From: Bizionia myxarmorum
GTDB lineage: Bacteria; Bacteroidota; Bacteroidia; Flavobacteriales; Flavobacteriaceae
DNA length: 64,000 nt
NCBI RefSeq assembly: GCF_008086205.1
Contig: NZ_VSKK01000005.1
Coordinates: 1-64,000 of the forward strand
Direction of reading: 5' to 3'
Position numbers and translations under genes: made by a program. The notes under the pieces are model-generated. The model did not search any database. It worked only from the letters and a program-made list of their open reading frames with translations, and was not told the DNA's origin. Positions 40,642 through 49,698 of this stretch are shown piece by piece; position 1 is the stretch's first letter, and each line of letters starts with the position of its first letter.

Positions 40642-41304
40642 ATGGAAACAAATGTAAACATGCAGGAGGTAAATTCAATGCCTAGAATCGGTGATCAAGC
40701 ACCAGATTTTGAAGCGGTAACAACGACAGGTAAAATAAAATTTTCTGATTTCGCTAAAGATAAATGGGTCATTATGTTTTCGCATCCAGCCGATTTCACA
40801 CCCGTTTGTACAACCGAGTTATCTGGTTTTGCTAAACGCAAAGGTGAGTTTGATGCCCTGAATACCCAACTTTTAGGTTTAAGTATTGATAGTATTCATT
40901 CGCATTTAGGATGGGTTCAAAACGTTAGAGAAAATACAGGCGTTTATTTTGATTTCCCTATTATAGCGGATATTGACATGAAAGTTGCCAAACTTTACGG
41001 AATGTTGCAGCCTAATGAAAGTGAAACTGCTGCTGTACGCGCCGTTTTCTTTATAGATCCAAGTAAAAAGATTCGATTAATCATGTATTACCCATTAAAT
41101 GTAGGTAGAAATATGAATGAAATCTTACGTGCTTTAGAAGCGCTTCAAATTTCAGATAAACATAAAGTCGCCATGCCATTAGATTGGAAAAAAGGCGATC
41201 GCGTTATTGTTGGTCCTCCAAAAACTTTAGATGAATTGAATGCGCGATTAGCAGATGATTCCGTTGAAAAAGTAGATTGGTACCTGGCTACAAAAAATCT
41301 TTAA
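40642..41304 (+). CDS. peroxiredoxin, Prx6-type
   Basis: A 220-aa peroxidase with peroxidatic Cys56 in HPADFTPVCTTE. The Prx6-type features are GWVQNVRENTGVYFDFPIIA, VRAVFFIDPSKKIR and the C-terminal domain with MPLDWKKGDRVIVGPP. Prx6 enzymes reduce H2O2 and organic or peroxynitrite substrates using one catalytic Cys. Start METNVNMQ at 40642 is preferred, because the longer frame from 40570 begins inside the operator. Expression should follow the Crp/Fnr-like box just upstream. Confidence 0.92.
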   Translation: METNVNMQEVNSMPRIGDQAPDFEAVTTTGKIKFSDFAKDKWVIMFSHPADFTPVCTTELSGFAKRKGEFDALNTQLLGLSIDSIHSHLGWVQNVRENTGVYFDFPIIADIDMKVAKLYGMLQPNESETAAVRAVFFIDPSKKIRLIMYYPLNVGRNMNEILRALEALQISDKHKVAMPLDWKKGDRVIVGPPKTLDELNARLADDSVEKVDWYLATKNL

Positions 41305-41313
41305 TACCTTATG

Positions 41314-41355
41314 TCAGTCTTGATTTAATAAAAAATCAGGACTGATATTTTTTTT
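41314..41355 (+). terminator. terminator between peroxiredoxin and MBL-rhodanese genes
   Basis: TCAGTCTTGATTT pairs with AAATCAGGACTGA (13 bp, one G-U) around AATAAA, followed by a T-rich tract. It may be leaky, since no separate promoter is obvious before 41385. Confidence 0.75.
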
Positions 41356-41384
41356 ATTTACAGTAGAATTTAATACCACTAATT

Positions 41385-42728
41385 ATGATAATAAAGCAAT
41401 TTCAAGATAAGCCTTTAGCTCATTATTCCTATGCTATTATTAGCGACGGTAAAATGGCGTTGGTAGATCCGGCTAGGAACCCTATGCCCTATTATACATA
41501 TGCTGAAGAAAATAACGCCAAAATTGTAGCGGTTTTTGAAACCCATCCGCATGCCGATTTTGTTAGTAGTCATTTACAAATACACGAAGAAAAAGGCGCC
41601 ACCATTTATGTCAGTAAATTGGTTGCAGCCAATTATCCACATCAAGCTTTTGATGATGGTGATACTTTAAAAATGGGGAACGTAACATTTTCCGCCATTA
41701 ATTCGCCCGGCCATTCACCAGACGGTATTACAATTATAGCCAAAGACGAAAAAGATAAACATGCCATGTTTTCTGGAGACACCTTATTTATTGGCGATGT
41801 TGGAAGACCCGATTTGCGTGAAAAAGCAGGAAATATGAGAGCAACCAGAGAAAAACTGGCTAAAAGCATGTATGATACCATTCAAAATAAATTCAATCAT
41901 TTACCAGATGACACATTAGTTTATCCAGCTCATGGCGCTGGTTCTTTGTGTGGAAAAAATATGAGTACAGATCCATCCAGTACTTTAGGCGAAGAACGCG
42001 CTGGCAACTGGGCGTTTAAAAAACAAACGGAAGATGAGTTTGTAAAAACTATTTTAAAAGATCAACCCTTTATTCCTGCCTATTTTGGATATAATGTAGA
42101 TATCAATAAAACGGGGGCTGATAATTTCGTTAAAGAAATAGCTGATATTCCTATCAAAAAAGACGTTAAAAGTCTGCAGGGATCTACTTTAATCATAGAC
42201 ATTAGAGATGAGGCCGATTTCAAAAAGAATCATCTTTCGGGAAGTATCAATATTATGGCGCGAAATGAAGATGATAAAATTGAAACCTGGTTGGGATCTA
42301 TTGTGAAACCTAAAGAGAAATTCTATTTGGTGCTTAAATCCGTTGATGATAAAGATGACATCATCTCGCGTATAGCTAAAATAGGTTATGAAAGTCAAAT
42401 TGAAGCCATCGTAACATTGGCAGATAGTGATTTAGAAAAATCAGAAAGTTTTGATATAGCACATTTCAAAAAAAATAAGGATGCTTATACTATTGTTGAT
42501 ATTCGAAATAAAAGTGAAGTGGCTGAAGGTAAAATTTTTGAAAACGCCATTAATATTCCGCTTAACGAATTGAGAGATTCTGATGAAACCATTCCTGCCA
42601 ACAAACCAATTATGGTGCATTGTGCTGGTGGCTATAGAAGTGCTGCAGGCAGTAGCATCATTCAAAATAAACTTGAAAATGCAACGGTTTACGACTTGAG
42701 TGATGCCGTAAAAGAATTTCAAGAATAA
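41385..42728 (+). CDS. MBL-fold persulfide dioxygenase-like protein with two rhodanese domains
   Basis: A 447-aa protein. The metallo-beta-lactamase domain (1-250) has ETHPHADFVSSHL, SPGHSPDG, FSGDTLFIGDVGRPDL and PAHGAGS, as in ETHE1/persulfide dioxygenases of the blh/CstB group. Rhodanese domain 1 (about 265-350) lacks a catalytic Cys. Domain 2 (about 360-447) has the active loop VHCAGGYRSA. The fusion oxidises or transfers sulfane sulfur derived from sulfide. It lies between the peroxiredoxin and the SoxB-like/DsrE/DoxX operon, and in the same block as an SQR-like gene. Confidence 0.9.
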   Translation: MIIKQFQDKPLAHYSYAIISDGKMALVDPARNPMPYYTYAEENNAKIVAVFETHPHADFVSSHLQIHEEKGATIYVSKLVAANYPHQAFDDGDTLKMGNVTFSAINSPGHSPDGITIIAKDEKDKHAMFSGDTLFIGDVGRPDLREKAGNMRATREKLAKSMYDTIQNKFNHLPDDTLVYPAHGAGSLCGKNMSTDPSSTLGEERAGNWAFKKQTEDEFVKTILKDQPFIPAYFGYNVDINKTGADNFVKEIADIPIKKDVKSLQGSTLIIDIRDEADFKKNHLSGSINIMARNEDDKIETWLGSIVKPKEKFYLVLKSVDDKDDIISRIAKIGYESQIEAIVTLADSDLEKSESFDIAHFKKNKDAYTIVDIRNKSEVAEGKIFENAINIPLNELRDSDETIPANKPIMVHCAGGYRSAAGSSIIQNKLENATVYDLSDAVKEFQE

Positions 42729-42792
42729 AGACGTTTTCAGCTTTTAAGATTTATACTTGAAGGTATTACTATTGAAGATGAAACTATAAAAG

Positions 42793-42829
42793 AAACCGCA
42801 TGAGATTTAAAATCTGATGCGGTTTTTTC
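42793..42829. terminator. bidirectional terminator between convergent genes
   Basis: AAACCGCAT pairs with ATGCGGTTT; GAGATTTAAAATCTG forms the loop region, with a further GATTT/AAATC pairing. T runs follow on the plus strand. It separates the MBL-rhodanese gene from the convergent 5'-nucleotidase gene. Confidence 0.8.
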
Positions 42830-42848
42830 TTGTTATGACTTGAAAAAT

Positions 42849-44510
42849 TTAGTGAAACTTATAATCCGTTCCGGGAACTGTAGAAAAGGAATATTCTCCC
42901 AAATAATCACAATAAGCGCGACCATCTAATTTTGGAGACACTGGCGAATGTACTTTCAAGTATTCTTCAATAACATCATGAATGGTGTAATCCATTTCCT
43001 TCACATCTTTAACATTGGACATGCGGCATAAATTATCAATAGGATCTCCAGGACGCACACAAGCCGAAATGGTATAATATTGGTCGTCTTTCATTTCTTC
43101 ACCCTTCACTTTGATACTCGTTATGCGCTCACCTCTTGGATTCTGACTTTTAAAATCGACATCCATTCCAGAGAACCGGACCAACCAACCGCCAAAACGT
43201 TCCGTTGGGTTTTGAGCAAAGGCATTATGCATTTCTTTTTCTAACCAATCTTTAATTTGTTTTCCAGTAGCTTTTCCTGTTTTAACATTTTCGTTAACTG
43301 GTAGTAAATTCCATAGGTTAGCACGCGTTATTGCAGCAGGTTCGCCATTTACAGGAACCACTGGGTTACCAAAACGGAATCCATTTGAAATAGAGATGTC
43401 TGCTCCTGTTTTCCAACGTGCGGCATCTGTAAACAAGTTATCCATTGGGTTTTCTACCGTTAAATAACGGAACAAAGGTGCGTTTGTATAACCAATAATA
43501 GTTTCTAAATTTTCGCGGTAAGGTTCTTTTTCTTTATTAACCAAAGCTTGCATCTCTTTATCGGCTGGATAAATTTTAGGATCTACATCAATTAAATCAT
43601 AATCATCACTTACCAATTTACCATCCACAAAATTCAAGGTTAATTTTCCAACAAAGGATCCAAAGGCTCCTGGTTCTGTAACTTTGGCGTATTTTCCTTG
43701 AATCATTTCGCGAACGCGCTCATGGGTATCATTTCCTAAAATATAATCCGCATTTTCAGCAATTGGACTATTAGACAGTTCCACTTGCTTAAAAATTCCG
43801 ATATGTGTCACCAAGAAAATAACATCTGCTCTTTCCTTAAATTTAATATCATCAACCAATTGTTTTACGCTACTATCTAATCCGCTAAAAGCAATACCTT
43901 CACTAAAAATTGGGTTTTGTCTTACAGGAATATCAGGATCATTAACACCTATAAATGCCAATCGAATGCCTTCAATTTCCTTAATAGCATAGGAAGGAAA
44001 TAAAGGTTCTTTGCCGTCTTCATGATACATATTTTGAACAATTACATCTGTGTCAAAATCAGTCATGACTTCCATCATAATATCTTTACCATAAACCACT
44101 TCCCAGTTTCCTGGAATAATAACATCATAGCCCATGTTTTTTATAATATTGGACATCACGCGACCTTCAGACAAGGCTGCGTAACCGCTACCTTGAATTA
44201 AATCACCACCATCTACTATTAACGTGCGACCCGGATTTTTTTGTCGCTCCAGATTAAAAATGGTTTTAATATTCGCAAGGCCACCGCGTTCTTTAAAAAC
44301 GATTTCATTATTTTCCCAAAACAACTCGGGATGCGAATCCAATTGTCCATGAATATCCGCCGTTTGAAGAATAGTGATACTCATAGTATCTGAAGTCTTA
44401 GTCATATTTTCTACCACTGTATTTTCTTTTTCAGATTTGCAGGAAACGGAAAGTGCTAACATTCCCATAAGTCCAACGGTTGCTAAAATAGTTTGTTTCT
44501 TATTTTTCAT
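42849..44510 (-). CDS. 5'-nucleotidase/metallophosphoesterase lipoprotein, SoxB-like
   Basis: A 553-aa lipoprotein (signal with LALSVSCKSEKE). The N-terminal metallophosphoesterase domain shows TADIHGQLDSH, IVDGGDLIQGSG, IPGNWEVVYGKD and LVTHIGI. The C-terminal 5'-nucleotidase domain shows FTDAARWKTGADISISNG and PTERFGGWLVRFSGMDVDF. The classical GNHE is GNWE, with VYG following, which recalls the GHWEFTYG of thiosulfohydrolase SoxB. With DsrE, DoxX, rhodanese and SQR-like neighbours, a sulfur-oxidising role is plausible. A nucleotidase role cannot be excluded. It is 3 bp after the DsrE gene in the minus-strand operon. Confidence 0.82.
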   Translation of the reverse strand: MKNKKQTILATVGLMGMLALSVSCKSEKENTVVENMTKTSDTMSITILQTADIHGQLDSHPELFWENNEIVFKERGGLANIKTIFNLERQKNPGRTLIVDGGDLIQGSGYAALSEGRVMSNIIKNMGYDVIIPGNWEVVYGKDIMMEVMTDFDTDVIVQNMYHEDGKEPLFPSYAIKEIEGIRLAFIGVNDPDIPVRQNPIFSEGIAFSGLDSSVKQLVDDIKFKERADVIFLVTHIGIFKQVELSNSPIAENADYILGNDTHERVREMIQGKYAKVTEPGAFGSFVGKLTLNFVDGKLVSDDYDLIDVDPKIYPADKEMQALVNKEKEPYRENLETIIGYTNAPLFRYLTVENPMDNLFTDAARWKTGADISISNGFRFGNPVVPVNGEPAAITRANLWNLLPVNENVKTGKATGKQIKDWLEKEMHNAFAQNPTERFGGWLVRFSGMDVDFKSQNPRGERITSIKVKGEEMKDDQYYTISACVRPGDPIDNLCRMSNVKDVKEMDYTIHDVIEEYLKVHSPVSPKLDGRAYCDYLGEYSFSTVPGTDYKFH

Positions 44511-44513
44511 AAT

Positions 44514-44936
44514 TTATATGCTTAAGCTTTTATATCCTTTTTTTTGTAATTGTAAATTGTATAATATCCCATTTTCTACGGAAGTCACTTTATTGGGAAT
44601 TTTTGTTTTATCCACTTTAAATTTATTCATAGAAAAACCACAGGCTATGATCTCTACACCTGCTTGTTCTGCTTCTTCAATAAAGTTTTTCATTTTTTCA
44701 GGGTTAGTAATATCCCCAATATTCTGACCACAAATAATAACTTTGAAATCACCAAAATCATCACCTTCTTCTGCTTTTAAAGCTTGGGCAGTTAAAATAA
44801 TGGGTTGTAACTGCGGAACTTTTTTGGTTAAAATCACATAGTTATTTTTGCTAGGATCTATTTGTTGCGCCTGAATATCCGTTTGCGCAAAGAATGTAAT
44901 TATGAATAAAATGGAACTAAAAATGTATGTTTTCAT
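44514..44936 (-). CDS. secreted DsrE-family protein
   Basis: A 140-aa protein with a signal peptide (YIFSSILFIITFFAQTDIQAQ) and a DsrE/F-like fold. The key Cys lies in EQAGVEIIACGFSMNKFKVD, where DsrE-like sulfur carriers have their conserved Cys, and a further Cys lies in FKVIICGQNI. It should bind or relay sulfane sulfur in the periplasm. It lies between the DoxX and SoxB-like genes with gaps of 15 and 3 bp, so the three are probably cotranscribed. Confidence 0.85.
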   Translation of the reverse strand: MKTYIFSSILFIITFFAQTDIQAQQIDPSKNNYVILTKKVPQLQPIILTAQALKAEEGDDFGDFKVIICGQNIGDITNPEKMKNFIEEAEQAGVEIIACGFSMNKFKVDKTKIPNKVTSVENGILYNLQLQKKGYKSLSI

Positions 44937-44951
44937 GATGTTTATTTTGTT

Positions 44952-45350
44952 TTATATTAGTTTTTTTTCGGTATCATTCAGAATAAAAAATAGAAGTCCA
45001 CCTAAAATGGCTATGTTTTTAAATAGTGGTCCAAGCGATGTGATTTGTCCGACTTGAACTGTTAAGGTGATGGGAATTAAAACTGCCATCAAAATAATAG
45101 CCGCCCATTTGGTTTTATAGCCTATAAGGAATAAAAAACCTGCCGAGAGCATTACGATACCCGATAGAATAATGAGCCACTGCGGTTCACCGAAAAAATA
45201 GGCAATACCCTTAAAGTTAGCTTGTTCTATTCGTTGCGCTGTTTTTTCCACGTTTAGCAAGTGATTTAAACCTGCAACAAGGAAAATTCCGCTGACTAGT
45301 ATCCGCAGTATCTGTATGGAACGGCGATTGATTAATATATTGGTCGTCAT
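44952..45350 (-). CDS. DoxX family membrane protein
   Basis: A 132-aa four-helix protein of the DoxX type: ILRILVSGIFLVAGLNHLLN (helix 1), PQWLIILSGIVMLSAGFLFL (helix 2), KWAAIILMAVLIPITLTVQV (helix 3) and a final helix before NDTEKKLI. DoxX proteins are linked to thiosulfate:quinone oxidoreductase subunits and to redox stress complexes. It begins the visible DoxX-DsrE-SoxB-like series. The 123 bp upstream contain no obvious box, so it may be transcribed from the promoter at 45845-45887. Confidence 0.85.
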   Translation of the reverse strand: MTTNILINRRSIQILRILVSGIFLVAGLNHLLNVEKTAQRIEQANFKGIAYFFGEPQWLIILSGIVMLSAGFLFLIGYKTKWAAIILMAVLIPITLTVQVGQITSLGPLFKNIAILGGLLFFILNDTEKKLI

Positions 45351-45473
45351 TATAAAAATGTAAAAGAAAGGTTAGAATTATACGAAGCTCTAGCATTCTA
45401 ATTCACCAAACTGTATAATTACAGAAATTGAATTAGCGCAAAACAACGATTTGAATTGTGTGGGAATAGAGAA

Positions 45474-45836
45474 TTAAGCCAACCTAGGTGGTGGCGATAC
45501 GCTTTCTAAAAAGCGATAATTTAAAAGGGATGGAAAATAATCATCGAAAACAGCAATGGATGTTGAAGAATGGGTTTCCCAAGAAAAAAGATCAAAATGA
45601 AATGCGGTATTACAATTAGTGCTAATACTCATTAATTGAACAGCACCCTTATCTTGTTGTGAGAAATTAGTGTTTTCCTTCGCTTTTTTTGAAGGATTAT
45701 CTTTCTTACAATACGGATTCAACAACGTAATTTCACCGTCATTAAAAAACATTTTAAAGCCATTAGCATCTACAGCAAAAAGTTTTGCCGTAAAAATAAA
45801 TATCATGAGGAACGCTATGTAATTTTTTGTTTTCAA
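45474..45836 (-). CDS. small secreted protein with SPPPRLA tail, unknown
   Basis: The frame opens at ATG 45851, but that ATG lies inside a TATGTTTG promoter box, so TTG 45836 (MKTKNYIAFLMIFIFTAKLF) is preferred. It gives about 120 aa with a signal peptide ending at KLFAVDANG. The mature part has Cys residues (NPYCKKDN, STNCNTAF) and the tail FLESVSPPPRLA, which I recall in small Bacteroidota proteins near metal or redox genes. The function is unknown. It is first in the minus-strand run toward DoxX, DsrE and the SoxB-like gene. Confidence 0.55.
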   Translation of the reverse strand: MKTKNYIAFLMIFIFTAKLFAVDANGFKMFFNDGEITLLNPYCKKDNPSKKAKENTNFSQQDKGAVQLMSISTNCNTAFHFDLFSWETHSSTSIAVFDDYFPSLLNYRFLESVSPPPRLA

Positions 45837-45844
45837 TGTTAGGA

Positions 45845-45887
45845 CAAACATAAAGAATGGCTCGGAACTTTGTGTAACTTTTGTTAC
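45845..45887 (-). promoter_or_regulatory. Crp/Fnr-like operator and -7 box, minus strand
   Basis: GTAAC (45874-45878) and GTTAC (45883-45887) flank TTTT. On the minus strand TATGTTTG (45852-45845), a perfect TAnnTTTG, starts 28.5 bp after the centre, 1 bp closer than at the other sites. Confidence 0.65.
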
Positions 45888-45975
45888 TTATGGATGTTAA
45901 AGTATTATTAAAACACGGAAATATCATTTTGCGAATCCAACATTAACATTATAATTTCAATCTTTTTTGACAAAT

Positions 45976-48000
45976 CTATTGCGGATAAATTACCATTTTA
46001 CTTAAATTAGGAAAATGCTTTTCAAGTTTTGCGGGTATTCTATCCAATTGTCCGAAATGGGAAATATAACCTCTTCTGGCTGAAACTAAAATGATGAAAT
46101 CAGAATCCGAAATATCTTTTGAAAGAATCAAGAAATCTTCCCAATCTATAAATTCGTGATAGTTAAGTGTTAAAGTCAACTTACTCTCTTTGGCAAATTT
46201 CAATAGGGCTTTGTGAGTTTCATCATTACAATGCACGTGAATTGGAATGGACAATTCCAAAGATAATTTGGCGATTTTATGAACCCAAATAGGGAAACCT
46301 TCTTCAAATTCAGCATTTGGTGGAACTATCATAAACAATCTTTTATGATTGACTAACGGCATTTCAAAACCGCCTATAAAAAGTGTTTTCTCTGTGTTTT
46401 CTAAAATACTTTCCATTTTGTCGCCTATAATTTTATCCAAAAAGCCTGTTTTTTGAGGCCAGCCCAATAAAATAATATCGGCCATAACCTCTTTGGCCGT
46501 TCGTGAAATCCCACTCGCCGCATTATGATCTATAGTCGCCATAATTTTCGCATTGGTATCAGAAGCAGTTGTTTCCATAATATAACTTTCTAGACCTTGC
46601 TTTGCTTTAACCATGGTGATTTCGGCTTCATTGGTATTGGGAACAACCGTTAATATATACAGCGGGTTTTTGGATTTCTTCTCTTTTATTAAAACAGCAA
46701 AATCGAGAACTTTATCAATGTTTATTAAATTAGCTATGGGAATAAGTATGGTTTCTCTTTGAGATAAAGCCTTTAATTGTGGAAGATCATCATCACCTGA
46801 ATTTCGTATTATTTCTTTAGCTGCACTTTCCGTTGCAAAAGAGGCAATGATGCAAGTCACAAGGATAAGCACAACGGTTCCGTTTAAAATATTGTCGTTT
46901 AAAATCCCCGCTTTATAACCAACTAAAATAACCGCTAAAGTAGCCGCAGCGTGAGCACTACTTAAACCGAAAATTAGTTTACGCTGCCCTTTTGAAAATT
47001 TAAAGATTATTTGCGTAAAAAATGCAGCCAGCCATTTCCCCGTAATAGCTACAACCGTTAACGTTCCCGCAATAATTAGCGCCATGGGACCACTAAAAAT
47101 AACACTAATATCCACAAGCATTCCGACACTGATAAGAAAAAAAGGAATGAATAAGGAATTTCCAATAAACTCAATCCTGTTCATAAGCGCCGATGAATGT
47201 GGAATAAGCTTGTTAAGCGCTAAACCAGCAACGAAGGCACCAATAATAGATTCCAAGCCGGCTAACTCGGCTAAAAACGCTGAAAAGAAAACTACTGATA
47301 ATACAAAAATATAGTGTGAATGCCTTTCACTTTCTAATTTTCGGAAAAACCATTTGGCAATTTTCGGAATTACCACAAACATAAAGGCAGAAAATAAAAC
47401 CAATGAAATGCCCAAACGAATCCAGAATTCCGATGTTAATCCGCCATCATGAGCCCCTAAAATTACCGCTAACATGATAAGAACCGCCGTATCAGTAAGA
47501 ATGGTGCCTCCAACGGTTATGGCTACAGCGGCATTTTTTGAAACACCTAACTTACTCACTATAGGATAGGTTACCAAGGTATGTGTAGCAAACATACTGG
47601 ACGTAAGAAGGCTGGCATTAAAGTCAAAACCCAAAATATAATGACATATTGGAAAGCCAAGGGTTAAAGGAATAGAAAACGTTAGCAAACCAAATACAAG
47701 ACTTTTATTGCGCGTTGCTTTAAACTCATTTAAATCTAGTTCCAAGCCCGCAATAAACATAATATAAAGTAGGCCTATGGTTGAGAAAACATCTACAAAC
47801 AGACTTTTTTCTAAAATATTTAATCCGGCAGGACCAATTATAATTCCCGCCACAATAAGACCTATAATACTTGGAATTCGAATTCGATTTAATAAAACAG
47901 GCGCTAGCAGAATAATAAAAAGAATTAAGGAAAATATTAAAACAGGATTTTCAAGCGGCATGTGAAAATCTTCCATAAGTTGATTCATTATAGTATTCAT
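45976..48000 (-). CDS. CPA2-type cation:proton antiporter with stress-protein-like tail
   Basis: A 674-aa protein. Residues 1-400 form the Na+/H+ exchanger domain with about 12 helices (IPSIIGLIVAGIIIGPAGLN; LLYIMFIAGLELDLNEFKAT; LESIIGAFVAGLALNKLIP). Residues 420-674 form a cytosolic region like universal stress protein domains (RETILIPIANLINIDKVLDF; ADIILLGWPQKTGFLDKIIG). Such antiporters exchange Na+ or K+ for H+. It is divergent from cydA across a 364-bp region. It is separated from the 45474 gene by about 125 bp, so it is probably its own unit. Confidence 0.88.
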   Translation of the reverse strand: MNTIMNQLMEDFHMPLENPVLIFSLILFIILLAPVLLNRIRIPSIIGLIVAGIIIGPAGLNILEKSLFVDVFSTIGLLYIMFIAGLELDLNEFKATRNKSLVFGLLTFSIPLTLGFPICHYILGFDFNASLLTSSMFATHTLVTYPIVSKLGVSKNAAVAITVGGTILTDTAVLIMLAVILGAHDGGLTSEFWIRLGISLVLFSAFMFVVIPKIAKWFFRKLESERHSHYIFVLSVVFFSAFLAELAGLESIIGAFVAGLALNKLIPHSSALMNRIEFIGNSLFIPFFLISVGMLVDISVIFSGPMALIIAGTLTVVAITGKWLAAFFTQIIFKFSKGQRKLIFGLSSAHAAATLAVILVGYKAGILNDNILNGTVVLILVTCIIASFATESAAKEIIRNSGDDDLPQLKALSQRETILIPIANLINIDKVLDFAVLIKEKKSKNPLYILTVVPNTNEAEITMVKAKQGLESYIMETTASDTNAKIMATIDHNAASGISRTAKEVMADIILLGWPQKTGFLDKIIGDKMESILENTEKTLFIGGFEMPLVNHKRLFMIVPPNAEFEEGFPIWVHKIAKLSLELSIPIHVHCNDETHKALLKFAKESKLTLTLNYHEFIDWEDFLILSKDISDSDFIILVSARRGYISHFGQLDRIPAKLEKHFPNLSKMVIYPQ

Positions 48001-48290
48001 AATTTTGAATAGAGCTAAAAAATTAAACTAATATTTAAATGAAAAATAATGGGTATCTACTTAATGGTATAGTCTTTTAAAGCTAGATTTTAATAATAAA
48101 GTATAGTAAATGATTCCAGTTTCATTTCAATCAAAAATAAGTAATAGTTTGGCTATTATGGGTAATCAAATTGTTTGGAAACGTTAAATATTCGTGAAAT
48201 TATTGAGCTTTTTTTGTGATTTGAAATAGTACTATAAGTTTAATGGGAATTAACTTTCTTATAAGAAAACCTATTATTTAAATGGTGCGT

Positions 48291-48334
48291 GCTACTTATG
48301 TTACACAAATTAATGTCAAGTTGTTTCACCTTTG
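48291..48334 (+). promoter_or_regulatory. Crp/Fnr-like operator and -7 box of cydAB
   Basis: GCTAC-TTAT-GTTAC (48291-48304) has one canonical half-site and one degenerate one. CACCTTTG (48327-48334) starts exactly 29.5 bp after its centre, as at the stronger sites. The weak left half may reduce affinity. Confidence 0.55.
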
Positions 48335-48364
48335 CATATAATTTCAATTTAAGAAAGCTTCATT

Positions 48365-49696
48365 ATGGAAGACATGCTCTTTTATGATAGAATGCAATTT
48401 GCATTTACTATCACATTTCATTATCTATTTCCCCAGTTAACCATGGGACTATCCTTAATGATTGTTTATTTTAAATGGAAATTTTTAAGAACCAAAATTT
48501 ACAAATACAATGATGCTGCCAAATTTTGGATGAAAATTTTTGCGCTTAATTTTGCAATGGGTGTCGTTACCGGAATCCCAATGGAGTTTCAGTTTGGAAC
48601 CAATTGGGCGAAATTCTCCGAACTTACAGGTAGCATAATCGGGCAAACACTCGCCATGGAAGGCATGTTTTCCTTTTTTTTAGAGTCTTCTTTTTTAGGT
48701 CTCTTTTTATTTGGAGAAAAATTGTTAGGGCATAAACTGCATTTTGTTACAGGATTTTTAGTTTTTCTGGGTTCTTGGGCTAGTGGGTACCTAATTATTG
48801 CTACACATTCTTGGATGCAATATCCGGTAGGTTATGAAATTTTAGAGAATGGCAAGTTTGTTCTAAATAATTTTAGTGCTTTATTTTCCAATCCTTGGCT
48901 ATTGCCCTCTTATTTGCATAACCAAGCTGGTTCTATGGTAACGTCCGCATTTGTGGTAGCTGCTGTGGGTGCATTTTACTTGCTAAGTAATAAACATAAT
49001 GAATTTGGAAAGCTATTTGTTAAAACAGGTGTTGTTTTCGGATTGATTTCAAGTTTATTAGTTGCTTTTCCAACTGGTGATTTAATTGCTAAAAATGTGG
49101 CAAAATATCAACCTGTAACCTTTGCCGCTATGGAAGGTGTTTTTGAAACCGAAGAAGGTGGATCTGAAATTATACTAATTGGCCAACCCAATATGCTGGA
49201 GAAAAAGTTAGATAATAAAATTGCCGTTCCTAATATTTTAAGCTTTCTAACCTATCAAGAATGGAATGCTGAAATTAAAGGTTTAAATGAGTTTGATGAA
49301 AAAGATTATCCAACCAATGTCCCAGGATTGTATTATGCCTACCATATAATGGTTGGTTTAGGTACCATTTTTATTGGGTTAATGCTTCTGGCAACCGTAC
49401 AATTATTTAGGAAAAAACTTTACAAAACAAAATGGATTTTATGGTCGCTTATGTTTATGCTCCCTTTTCCATACATAGCTAACACTACTGGTTGGTATAC
49501 TGCTGAATTAGGCCGTCAACCTTGGTTGGTTTATAACTTACTTCGTACTGCAGACGGCGCATCACCAACCGTTTCATCTGGAAACACCTTATTTACATTA
49601 CTTGGTTTTATGGGCTTGTATTTGCTTTTAGGATTATTGTTTTTAATGTTAGCAGGAAAAATAATTAATAAAGGACCTGAACTAAATCAACACTAA
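48365..49696 (+). CDS. cydA: cytochrome bd ubiquinol oxidase subunit I
   Basis: A 443-aa subunit of the bd oxidase, which reduces O2 with menaquinol at high affinity. Haem-ligand regions are AFTITFHYLFPQLTMG (His near 19), SYLHNQAGSMVTSAFVVAA (His near 183), and the Met region further on; TGWYTAELGRQPW is the subunit I signature. GVVTGIPMEFQFGTNWA is also typical. The periplasmic Q loop is short compared with E. coli CydA. It is followed 3 bp later by cydB. The operator upstream suggests low-oxygen or redox control. Confidence 0.95.
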   Translation: MEDMLFYDRMQFAFTITFHYLFPQLTMGLSLMIVYFKWKFLRTKIYKYNDAAKFWMKIFALNFAMGVVTGIPMEFQFGTNWAKFSELTGSIIGQTLAMEGMFSFFLESSFLGLFLFGEKLLGHKLHFVTGFLVFLGSWASGYLIIATHSWMQYPVGYEILENGKFVLNNFSALFSNPWLLPSYLHNQAGSMVTSAFVVAAVGAFYLLSNKHNEFGKLFVKTGVVFGLISSLLVAFPTGDLIAKNVAKYQPVTFAAMEGVFETEEGGSEIILIGQPNMLEKKLDNKIAVPNILSFLTYQEWNAEIKGLNEFDEKDYPTNVPGLYYAYHIMVGLGTIFIGLMLLATVQLFRKKLYKTKWILWSLMFMLPFPYIANTTGWYTAELGRQPWLVYNLLRTADGASPTVSSGNTLFTLLGFMGLYLLLGLLFLMLAGKIINKGPELNQH

Positions 49697-49698
49697 CT

